From Calocera cornea HHB12733 (lineage: Eukaryota; Basidiomycota; Dacrymycetes; Dacrymycetales; Dacrymycetaceae): DNA of 64,000 bases. Below the pieces are notes generated by a model, which ran no database searches, had not been told where the DNA came from, and worked only from the letters and a program-made list of their open reading frames with translations. Shown piece by piece: positions 34,466 to 44,166 of this stretch. Made by a program: the position numbers and the translations under genes. Each line of letters opens with the position of its first letter. Positions within the stretch are counted from its first letter, which is position 1. The stretch is taken from positions 62,001 through 126,000 of the forward strand of contig KV423959.1 of the NCBI GenBank assembly GCA_001632435.1, written 5' to 3'.

Positions 34466-35440
34466 ATGGCATTCCTCCTCATCCGCGTCGTCAAAGGCTT
34501 GTTGGACGAGGGCAGTGGGCAGCAAGGTCCCGACCAGCAATACCCTCCTCAGCAATACCCTCCTCAGCAATATCTTCCTCAGCAATATCTTCCTCAGCAA
34601 TATACACCTCAGCAATCATACGTGCAGCAACCCATACAGAAGCCAATGAGCCGCTGCGACGAACGACGTCAGGAGCGAGAACAAAAACATCAGGAGCGCG
34701 ACAGACAACGTCAGGCTCGCGATCAGCGCCGACAAGCGAAACGACAAGGGAAGTCACAAGCCCGAATGGGATATGCGAATGCACCCCCACTCGCTGGCTA
34801 TGGCCATCCACAGCAACAATGGACGGGCAACCCCAATTATGGTTCGCCAGGGCCCGGGATGCCCCCTCAGGCTCGCAACGGGGACGGGTATGCTACGCCG
34901 CCGCCGCCGCTGCCGCGCTCGAACGATCCCAACTATCCCCACTCACAGCAGGGCCCGAGCCCCAATTACGGATATCTGCAGGGTACGAACGCGCTTCAAT
35001 ATGGATACCCGCAGCAAGGGACACAGCCGCTTAACCAGGGTTGGTCGACCAAGGGCATAGAGCCTCCTCCTCCAAGCTATGCCCCACCAAGCTATGCCCC
35101 ACCTGACGAAGACTCCTCGAGTGACGATGAGAGCCCCCGTATCAATAAGGGTGTGTGGTAGCCCTACTCGGATCGAGAACGCCTGGCTGATTGAACACGA
35201 TAGATGGAGCATATTTCAGAGACCAGATTACTCGACATTCGTAGACTGAGAGACACAGTTGTGCCCAAGATGCACCGGCCGAGCGAGGCGTTAGAGAAAC
35301 TACAAGGCAGTGCCGGAGGGGTTGGTGGTAGGAAATGTTCCGACTATCAACCAGAGAAGCGGGCGTCTGTGGTTAGCAAAAGCGGTGTTCTTATTGGATC
35401 ATCGGCATTATTGGAACCGGGTGTGGGGACGGAGAGTTGA
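34466..35440 (+). CDS. Q/P-rich disordered protein, tandem-duplicated family, unknown function
   Basis: The ATG at 34466 gives MAFLLIRVVKGLLDEGSGQQG, a short amphipathic start shared with the 36.1 kb paralogue. Then come tandem (Y)PPQQ/LPQQ pentapeptide-like repeats, a basic segment of ERRQERE / RQRQARDQRRQAKRQ repeats, and G/P/N/Y-rich low complexity (GNPNYGSPGPGMPP). The first exon can end at a stop at 35161 (...INKGVW). More likely, a 51 bp intron (35153-35203, acceptor gatag after ggctgattgaac) continues into DIRRLRDTVVPKMHRPSEAL and QPEKRASVVSKSGVLIGSSALL, stopping at 35440. That exon is conserved in protein sequence in the paralogue's 3' region. The composition is prion-like. No enzymatic domain is seen. 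Confidence 0.6.
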
Positions 35441-36037
35441 GGAGGGGTACGGATGCGAGGATACTATAGTGGTGGGAGTGGGAGTGGTGTTGGGTCTGTC
35501 TAATTGTGGGAGCGCATATACCTCTACACAGAGCAGTAATGGAACTGCAGCATGCGGATGTTAGGCTGGACACGCTCTAACAATGTTCGTCTCTGATACG
35601 TGGACCAAGCCGGTGTTTGTAATATGGACCAACAGGCATCATTCGCTACTTTGAGTGATACCCAACGTCATGCCGAGCACAGGCAATTTACAAGCTCCCG
35701 GTTGAAGTGAGAGCCTGAGAGGTGGCCGGTATGCCTCGTGCAATGTTGGCTGGGAGGCCACCTGGTTGGTCGCTACTCTGATGGGGGCACTTGCATTATG
35801 CAGAAATCCGAACACCACTGGTTGGATAACAGACTGGGAATGCTAATGAAGTGGCCGATAACCACCACTTGCAGGACGGCAGACGAACTATAGATATGAC
35901 ATAATTCGCGGCATTTGATGTCTGTGCGCGAGAATGCACCGCTTTCGCTGGGGCCTCCGCAGCTGCGCCGTGGGTCTCGGTACATGGTTGATGCCTTCCC
36001 CTCAGAGATGCACGCGAGACATCTCATGTCTTGGGCC

Positions 36038-36043
36038 TATAAG
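36038..36043 (+). promoter_or_regulatory. TATA box of the 36.1 kb Q/P-rich gene
   Basis: gggcctataagtag, 47 bp before the ATG, nearly the same spacing as in the upstream paralogue. Confidence 0.65.
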
Positions 36044-36084
36044 TAGCGCATCCTCAAGGCATTAGAGGACAGCTACGCAACAGG

Positions 36085-36693
36085 ATGGCATTCCTCCTTC
36101 TGCGTACCGCCAGAGGGCTTCTCCAGGAGGGCAACACCCAACAAGGTCCTCCACAGCCAGCATATGCACAGCAACCAGTGCAACAACCCGCGAACCGGCG
36201 CGACGCACGGCGCCAAGCACGCCGACAGCGCCGACAGGGGAATGTCCAAGGACAGGTGCCGATGGGCGACTCAGATGCACCCCAGCCCGCTGGATACGGC
36301 TATCCAACGCAGGGAATGGGTGCCCCCAACTGCAGCTCGCCAGGACCAGGAATGCCCCCTCCTAACACATATGGGTATCAGCAGCCACCTCCGAACGCTC
36401 CCAACTACCCATACCCGCAACAGAGCCCGAACGCTCCCAGTTACAGCTCGCCAGGGCCAGGAATACCCCGTCCCAACACATATGGGTATCAGCAGCGGCC
36501 CCCGAACGCTCCAAACTACCCACACCCGCAACAGCGCCCCGAAGATCCCAGATACAGATATCCGCAAGGGTCGAATGCCCTTCAATATGGATGCCCGCCT
36601 CAAGGGACGCCGCTGGACCATGGAGTGCCCGCCCACGGGGGAAATCCTCCGAGCTATGACCCGCCTGCAGGACCGCGTCCAACTCGACAATGA
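36085..36693 (+). CDS. Q/P-rich disordered protein, paralogue of the 34.5 kb gene
   Basis: The ATG at 36085 gives MAFLLLRTARGLLQEGNTQQG. This is followed by a Q-rich stretch, a shorter basic segment (RRDARRQARRQRRQ), and a 35-40 residue repeat present twice: (S)SPGPG(M/I)P(P)PNTYGYQQ, then PPNAPNYP(Y/H)PQQ. The end (SNALQYG, PPSYDPP) matches the paralogue's TNALQYG and PPSYAPP. The frame stops at 36691-36693. The paralogue's matching position stays open (DDESPRINKG), whereas here the related bases (GACAATGAGAGACTG) are in another frame, suggesting an indel that truncated this copy. Function unknown. Confidence 0.65.
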   Translation: MAFLLLRTARGLLQEGNTQQGPPQPAYAQQPVQQPANRRDARRQARRQRRQGNVQGQVPMGDSDAPQPAGYGYPTQGMGAPNCSSPGPGMPPPNTYGYQQPPPNAPNYPYPQQSPNAPSYSSPGPGIPRPNTYGYQQRPPNAPNYPHPQQRPEDPRYRYPQGSNALQYGCPPQGTPLDHGVPAHGGNPPSYDPPAGPRPTRQ

Positions 36694-36766
36694 GAGACTG
36701 TTGAGCGAGGTACTTGATATTTCTCCATAAAGCAGAGAGATTTTGGCTGATTCAAATGTGCAAAGT

Positions 36767-37132
36767 CAGAGGCCAGATGGCCAGACATCCCTAGACCAAT
36801 AGACCGAGAGTGGTCCATGGTACACCAGGCATCCACGGCGCTACTGTAGACGAATAGAGCGGCGCCTGTCCTCTATGTATTTGAGATCTGAAGCATAGTA
36901 ACACGGGTCGTTCTAGATGTCCTCAGCTGCAAATCGTCCGTGGCACCATGTGTGGCCGGACCGTGATGAGCTTGCGTTGGTAAATAGAGGTCGACGATGA
37001 CAGGCTGAAAAGCGGGCGCTTATGAGGAATGGTAAAACCGGCCTCCTGATTGATTCATCGGGATTATCGGATGTGGAGCAGCTAGGCGGGGTTCCTTGTT
37101 TAGCTGTTTTTGCATCCGCGCCTGCTTCGTAA
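36767..37132 (+). pseudogene. Degenerate 3' exon remnants of the 36.1 kb gene
   Basis: Downstream of a candidate intron (36711-36766, gtactt...gtcag) one frame reads WPDIPRPIDREWSMVHQAS and stops near 36848; it aligns with LDIRRLRDTVVPKMHRPSE of the paralogue. Further on, near 37001-37070, QAEKRALMRNGKTGLLIDSS aligns with QPEKRASVVSKSGVLIGSS. The two pieces are not in one open frame, and the upstream exon is out of frame with them, so this looks like decay. Extra introns could also explain it. Confidence 0.45.
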
Positions 37133-37245
37133 TGCCCTTGAAGCGGACCGCTGGTCGTCCCACTTTCAGACCATCACCACACTGTGCAGTCTAGTGCTCT
37201 CTCCCCGGTGCTCTCCTTCTCTCTGCACCTGTTCAGCGAAGGAAG

Positions 37246-39097
37246 ATGGCCTTCTCAGGGGCACTCACGATCACAGACCTGAACGACTTCATCAACCCGT
37301 CCCAGGCATGTATCAAGCCCGTGGAACAGTTCAACAAGCCCGAAGCCGCTGTACCGGGCGCTGCTGCGACGCAGATCGAGGTGGACGCGCAGGGGGGCTA
37401 CTTTGAAGTCTCCCAGGGCGCGACGGGTGCAGGGAACAAGAAGAGGCTCGAAACGGCGCAGATCAGCTTGAATGATTGTTTGGCGTGCAGGTGCGTATTG
37501 TGGACGTACACGTGTCGACCATGACTGACTCGACTGCAGTGGATGCGTGACATCAGCCGAATCCGTGCTCATCACACTACAATCACACGAGGAGGTCGTC
37601 GACTTCCTCTCGACCAACCCACCACCATCGGCGCCCGATCACCGCATACCAATTCTCTCGATATCCCCGCAATCGCTTGCCTCCCTCTCGGCCTCTCTCT
37701 CAAACGCACCATCCGCCTCCAGCCTTCTGCACCGCATATCTCAGCTCGCATCTCAAGTCGGTTTCTTCCACACATACGATACCACCTTTGCACGGCACAT
37801 TGCCCATCTCGAGCAGGCTGCCGAGTTCTCGGAGCGAGCCCAGGCGCGGCAGCAGGGCAAAGGCGGGGATGGGGCTGAGGAGCGCCTGCCTATGCTTGCG
37901 AGTGCTTGCCCCGGGTGGGTGTGCTACGCCGAGAAGACGCACGGGGAGATGCTCCCCTTCATGAGTCGAGTCAAGAGCCCCCAGCAGGTGATGGGCACGC
38001 TCGTCAAGGAGTGGCTCGGCAAGCGGTGGGGCAAGACGCCGGATCAGATATACCACGTGACGGTCATGCCGTGCTATGACAAGAAGCTCGAGGCGTCAAG
38101 GCAAGACTTCTACAGCGAGCAATACTCGACGCGTGATGTGGACTGCGTGCTCACCACTGGTGAACTGGCCCTGCTATTACGGGAGAAGGGACTCGATCTT
38201 TCCGCACCTGTGAACACCGAATCGTCACCTTTCGAGAGTGAGATACCGGCTCTTGTACCTCACCCTGGCTCGACGTCCGGTTCCTACCTCCACTCACTCA
38301 TCCACTCCATCTCTATCACATCTGCGACCAAGCTGGTGCTGGATGTTCGCCCTGTACGAGGCTCAGCCGATTATGTCGAATATACGCTGAAGCCGGTCGA
38401 GACCGAAGATGGTCCTTCCAAGCCTGTATTTCGGGCAGCAACTTGCTACGGTTTCCGCAACCTGCAGAACCTGGTGCGCAAGATTGCACGCGACACTGGC
38501 GTCCAGACCGGCAAGGGCGCTCTGGGCCGGATGCCTGGAGCGACGGCAAGGCGGCGCCTACGACCAGCCACAGGATCTGCAGAGCTTGAGAACGCGGGAT
38601 ACGATTTTGTGGAAGTGATGGCATGCCCAGGTGGATGTGTGAATGGTGGAGGGCAGATGAAGCCGTCGGACGTGGTCAAGTCCATGACGGACGAGGAGGG
38701 CTTTGTGCGCGATTGGGCCAGCGAGGGCGTTCAGATGGACGTTTCTGGGCCGGCGCCCACACCTAATGGGTCCACCAGCTCCCGATGGGGCGACAAGGCA
38801 TGGCTCCGCCGCACAGAGGAGGCGTACTGGGCAGAAGAGACTGGTCTGCCCACGCCGCCGCCTTCCCCCGACCAGAATTCGCCCGCGCTACCACCTTGGC
38901 CGAGCAAGTCGGAGAAGCATCACCAGGCAGACATGCTCGCTATGCAAATCCTTGACGACTTGTGTCAGCCAGCTGGTGGTGTGAAGGCTTGGGAAAGCAG
39001 GATGGACGAAGAGGCGGAGAGGAGGCGGCGGACCGTGTTCCGGACTCAGTATCGGGCTGTTGAGAGCGAGGTCATTGGGTTGGCAGTGAAGTGGTGA
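37246..39097 (+). CDS. NAR1: Cytosolic Fe-S cluster assembly factor NAR1
   Basis: Iron-only-hydrogenase-like CIA component that passes [4Fe-4S] clusters to cytosolic and nuclear apoproteins. The ATG at 37246 gives [25 protein letters not shown], the canonical Nar1 start with its first Cys. An intron (about 37492-37539) joins SLNDCLAC to [12 protein letters not shown], completing the N-terminal cluster ligands. The C-terminal ligands are seen in [22 protein letters not shown] and [12 protein letters not shown]. Other family blocks are IYHVTVMPC and [11 protein letters not shown]. The stop is TGA at 39095-39097. Two exons only, with unusually few introns for this window. Confidence 0.96.
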
Positions 39098-39288
39098 TCA
39101 CATGACATCCTGTACTTAGACGCTGGTGTAATGATTATTCAGTCATGTACACGTATGGTGCCTGCCGCAGATCCATGTCCTGGTCGCGCCGCAGCATGCG
39201 CCCTCTGGTTGCTTCCGTATTTGGGTTCGGTGCGCGGTCCCTGACCTGCCCTTACTTCTCGTCGTCATCCTCTCCTCAGCCCGCCACA

Positions 39289-40702
39289 ATGGCGGAGCCG
39301 CTCATACGCTCAAGAACAAACCTTTTCTTCTCGTACAGAGACTCGGTAGCGCGCTCTTCGAGGTCTCGAAGACGAATACAGGACTTGGACGACCATTATG
39401 GGGCGCGGGAAGACCTTGCGGATGATGAGCAGGAGGGGCTTATGGGTGTCGGGGATCGGGCGCATGCGACGATCGACATGGAGACACTACCGCCAAAATG
39501 GTGCGCTCAATCGTATTTTGGGTGCAATAGAATTGGTTCTGACGTGTGCTTGTGGTGTAGGGTCGACATATCAGACCAGGTCGAGGAGACCCTCCGGGAC
39601 ACTGCCAGAAAGAGTATGCACTTTGGCATCAGCGAGACTATATGCTTGAAATGGCTAATTTCTCTTTAGTAAACGAGCTGGATAAACTGCAGGCAAAACA
39701 TGTTCTTCCTGGATTCGTTGACCGAAGTGCGGAAGAGCGGGAAATCGAGGCACTTGGAACGGATATCACCCGAGTGAGCCTAGCATATATGCGCGCCTTT
39801 TCCCTGCTAATCTCTGAACCCTCCATAGGATTTCAGACGATGTCAAAGCCTCATCCAACGTATACCGCAGGTCGGAATCTCGCATTCATTCCCTCCTACT
39901 GCGGCGACGCAGCAGGAACAGCGTGCTGCGGTGAATGTTCAACGAGCCCTGGCCGCAAAGGTTCAGGACTTGAGCGCCACATTCCGCAAGAAGCAACGCG
40001 TCTACATGCAAAGTGCGTAATATGTCCAAGTCATAAAGGCGAGAGTCTGACGTGGAACGATCGCAGAGCTTCAGGGGCATTCAATCAAGAACCAGGATCT
40101 GTTGATCGCATCTGGTGCCATATCGCTCAAGGGCGCTGAGAGCATGACGGCTGTGGAAGATGACCTGCAAGCAGTACGTACTTTACCCACTCTGATGATA
40201 CGTGTGTTTTCACCACCGTTCCGTAGTCTCGTTCACAGCTTTCTGGGGAAGCCCAGGTCCAAGCAATGGCGGCACCAGATTTGGACATCGCCCAACGAGA
40301 TCGCGAGTTGACCGAGCTTGCAAAGTCAATTGGCGCCCTCGCAGAGCTATTCAAAGACCTGTCGACACTGGTAATCGATCAAGGAACAATATTGGACAGT
40401 GTGGAGTACAATATTGAGCAAACTGCGACGCATGTGGAAGAAGCGGTCAAGGAGCTAAAAGTGGCAACAAAGTGCGGCGCATTCATTGGGGTGCACGCAA
40501 AAACTAATTTGCTGCCAGATATCAGAGCAATACAAGTCGGCGAATGTGTATTTTTCTTCTCGTACTCATCATTCTTGGCCTCATATTGGTCCTCATCTTC
40601 AAACCACGTCGACACGGTGCTGCCCCGCCCCCATCAACCCCACCCCCCATGGATACCCCTATATCGGAACTATTCCCTCGCTATTATCGTGTACGCCGGT
40701 GA
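39289..40702 (+). CDS. TLG2: t-SNARE TLG2 (syntaxin-16 type)
   Basis: Qa-SNARE of the trans-Golgi/endosome. The ATG at 39289 gives MAEPLIRSRTNLFFSYRDSVARS, which contains the N-peptide bound by Vps45. The Habc region runs through VDISQQ-like (VDISDQVEETLRD), KLDKLQAKHVLPGF and EREIEALGTDIT, spliced across several ~50 bp introns. The SNARE motif reads AQRDRELTELAKSIGALAEL, then LVIDQGTILDSVEYNIEQ with the zero-layer Gln, followed by AVKELKVATKYQ. A single C-terminal TM (CIFLLVLIILGLILVLIFK) is followed by a short Pro-rich lumenal tail ending PRYYRVRR; the TGA is at 40700-40702. Yeast Tlg2 also has a C-terminal extension. Confidence 0.93.
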
Positions 40703-40929
40703 TGAATGTATATTTCATTGTAATGCTAATCATGAGCTCCCCGCTTCTCCTGGAGGCCTATCAATCATGTGATCATCACTGTCACCTTGCAAGGAAATGG
40801 CCAAAATATTCCGCTTCCGAAAGGTCCCGCCGGAAGCATCCCTTCAGGCTCAGGTCCTTCGTCGTCGTCGCGCTCAGCGTCCTCGTCTTTTCCTGTATAT
40901 CTCTTCGTTCTTGCTCATCTTTCTCAGTC

Positions 40930-43900
40930 ATGGAGGCGATCAAACGACCTCTAGAGGAGGACTCAATGACCCCCTCACCATTTCCAAAGCGAAGAGTTCT
41001 CTCCTCTGGAGACGGCTCACCAGTCGCTGTTCCAACCGACAACGGCGATATCGACGTCGAGGTAAGGCATCAGTCAGCGCCCTCTTGATCTGTGTATCTC
41101 ATAGACATTCGTTCTACAGCTCTTCCAGAAAGAGGCGTTGTGGCGACAGATGAGGCAGTACTCTAGAGATAAGGAACGAGCCGAGCGGAAGGTCGTGGAG
41201 TTGCAGCGAAAGCAGGAAGCGACAGAGGCTGCCATGGCTGCCATGGAAGCGACTTGGACAGAGGTATGAACAGTTCTTCGTCTCATTCGGATGCTTGGGT
41301 GCTGAGCGTGTGGTTCAGCTTCTCAACTTACTTCAAGAACGCGCTGGTACTGCATCCGATAAGTACACGCCTGAGAGTGAGTGTACTGCCCGTGTTATCT
41401 TGTGGTCGCGTGCTGATGACTTCCGTCCTAGATCTGTTGCGGCTAGACAGATATTCGACCATGGAAACTCTCGCGACTCAGTTCAAATCACAATTAGCAG
41501 AACGAGCAAGATCCACAATAGCATTAGTTGATCAACTCGTGAAACCACAAGTTAAGCTAGAAACCGAGTCAGATCGAAGTTGGCAACAGGATGCTCGTCG
41601 AGCTCGTGAGGAGGTAACGCTGACTTGATTCTTCAGCCTTAGATACTTTCTGACAGCCGTTGGGTAGGCTGGGGTGAGAGCTGCCGAGCTGCAACTGCTA
41701 CGCAATCGACTTCAACAAGCAGAAGGGGATCTGGAGAGGTATAAGGAGGAGTTATCGCAAGCAGAGAAGCGTGTGGACCGCTCGCACAGCAAGACTGTAC
41801 AAGCGATGGAATCGAAGGGGGTCAAGGCTAAAGACGAGCCAGTTAAAGAGTCAACTCCGGCTGCTCCTACACCAAAGGAAGAGCCAACAGAAGAACCCAG
41901 CGATGTGGTGATGGTATGTATTTTGTCTTCCTGCGATTTCTTATTCTCAGCTATCCTCCAGGAGCCTGCGGTACCCCTGACCAATGGCCATGTCCATGTC
42001 CACGAAGTTGATAAGGAGCATTGGGAACTCCGTGCCCGAGAACGTGAAACAGAGTTGCAACGAGTCAGCGAGGAACGCTTGCGGATGCAGGATGAGATCC
42101 GAAGGCTGAATGACCAGGTGCGCTGGATTATTTCTTTGCGACTAGAGTCAGGGTTGACACGAGATCTGCAGTTGGCAGTTCCATCACGAGACCTTATTTT
42201 GGCATCTATCGAGTACCGAGCATTGTCTGCCGAGGCGCAAGAATGGAGGCAACAGTGTGAGGAGGCACAAGTGTTCACCAAGCCACTCGTGGATCGGCTT
42301 GAAAAGCTCATAGCCGAGCGGTCTGAATTTAAGCAAAAGACAGAGGTGGGTTTTAACTCGGTGGAATGTGTTCCTTCCCTGACTGTCCCTTCCAGGAGGA
42401 ATACAAGAAACGCACAGACGAGTTGGAGCTTACAATCGAAAAGCGACAGCACGATTTGGCACGTTTGCGCGAAAAATGGGACGCCCTGTTTGCGGAGAAG
42501 GACATACTGAAAGCTCGAGACGCGGAGAAGTCGAGGAGCAGTGCCGAGCTCAAGACTCTCGTCTCCAGCTGCGAACAGCGGATCAGTGTGTTGCAGTCTG
42601 AAGTCAAGCGTCTCCGAACCAGACTGGCTGCGCAGGCGGGCGACGCCGACCTTTTTGCTTTCCTCCTTGGCTCCGGCCCGGACGCGTTTTCGCAACAGGA
42701 GACGACGAAGCAGCTACTGTGCGCTCTGCCGTTTTGTGACCTGGATCATGCCTGATGCATCTTTCATTTCAGGGAAGCTCGCAAGAAAATCGAGACTCTT
42801 GAGGCTCACCTTTCTGCGGATCAGAAGACTATACAGACTGCCTTAGAGAAGGCCCGGAAGTTCGATGATCTGTTTGGCGCCGAGAGTTCCGCACCGTCTG
42901 ATGTCAAGTCCGCGGCGGCGGCTTTGGCTGCTAAAGAGGATGAACTCAAGAAGGCTAGGTTGCGGAGTCAAGATGATGAAGCTGTACGCTTGCTTTCGCC
43001 CTTTCCCTGGCAGCAGGCTGAACATATCTCCAGACCGCCGACGCACTCTATTCTGAAATCGATCGGATATCCGCAGCCTGGGATACCCTTGAGAAGCAGA
43101 ACAAGAGCAAGGCGTTTGAACTCGTCGATCTGGAAGAGAGGGTCAGGCGTTTGGCAGGCGAAGTGAGCGTGACACGAGTTAATCAGTATGATTTCTCACA
43201 TTGCCACAGAAAGCACAAGAGCAAAGCAAGTACTTTGCAGAGAAGAAGATGCAGAAGGAGGCGGCTGTCCAACACGATGCAGCTTTACGGAGCAATCAAA
43301 GCCAGAAGCTGAGTATCGAGAAGTACGAGCAGAACGAAAGGAACCTCAACAAGCAGGTGGCCGAACATTTTGCTGCTATGACGAAGCTTAATGCAGGCTT
43401 GCACGAATGGCAAAGCCGTGTGCGGGCTCAGGAGCTAGAGGTCACAAAGATCAGAGCAACTGTGAACGAGCGTGACAGGCAACTCGCTAAGGTACGATCC
43501 ATGGTCATTGATCTGTTGCATATATTGACTGTCCTGCAGCTTGATCACTTACTCAAGAATACGAACGCGGGATGTGAGCACTACCGTGAACAGGCGAGGA
43601 AAGCAGTGGAGGACCTCAAAGTTGCGAAGGAGGAGTCAGAGCGGATCGGTCTCAACGCAAAAGCAATACCCTTGATCACCAGCAGCGCTGGTCCCGAGGT
43701 GCAGGCGATGGCGGCAGAGAACAAGAAGCTTAAGGTGACCCATCCGCTACTTCAGACACTTCTCATATGCTAACTCGACACAGGATATCCTCAAGTGCTC
43801 GACTTGTCACAACAACTTCCGAAGCCAAGTCCTGCTCAAGTGTATGCACAGTAAGTCGTTCTAAATATCGACTGTGCAACGAGCGCTGACGAAGACGCAG

Positions 43901-44010
43901 CCTTCTGCAGCGAATGTCTTGACGCCCGTCTCAAGAGCCGGCAGCGGAAATGCCCGGTTTGCAGCCTCGCCTTTGCCGCATCAGATGTGCAGACCTTCTA
44001 TTTCCAGTAG
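40930..44010 (+). CDS. BRE1: E3 ubiquitin ligase BRE1 (histone H2B)
   Basis: RING E3 that, with Rad6, monoubiquitinates H2B. The ATG at 40930 gives MEAIKRPLEEDSMTPSPFPKRRV. The protein is almost entirely coiled coil over many exons: LFQKEALWRQMRQYSRDKERAERK, EAGVRAAELQLLRNRLQQAEGDLE, HWELRARERETELQRVSEERL, EEYKKRTDELELTIEKRQHDLARL. The C-terminal C3HC4 RING is split by an intron: KCSTCHNNFRSQVLLKCMH joins TFCSECLDARLKSRQRKCPVC, ending VQTFYFQ at the TAG (44008-44010). At least ten introns. Domain order and C-terminal RING match Bre1/RNF20. Confidence 0.93.
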
Positions 44011-44166
44011 TGTCCTTATTGGGTTTATCAACGCATATGTATTTTTACCACTCATGGAGGAATATAATTCTCGCCATTGCAGATTTGCTGCATGGATATC
44101 TTACATCAAAACCGTGCCTGATATGTCAAATGCTATCCAAGATCTCCTTCATCGACTAGCTCCGAT

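Larger units (their letters stand above)
34110..35570 (+). repeat. Tandem segmental duplication, copy A (promoter, gene and 3' exon)
   Basis: Copy A resembles copy B (about 35690-37130) over its whole length by eye. Matching landmarks in order: ggagaacagactagggatgc, atcgctttcgc, gggtctcggt, ggctataagtag, ATGGCATTCCTCCT, the coding region, ggctgatt near the intron 3' end, and a gaagcgggcg block near the end. Divergence is substantial, so the duplication is old. Boundaries are approximate. Confidence 0.65.
35690..37130 (+). repeat. Tandem segmental duplication, copy B
   Basis: Second copy of the unit at about 34110-35570. It keeps ggataacagactgggaatgc, accgctttcgc, gggtctcggt, the TATA box and the Q/P-rich gene, then a diverged 3' exon. 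The boundary with the NAR1 promoter is uncertain. Confidence 0.6.
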
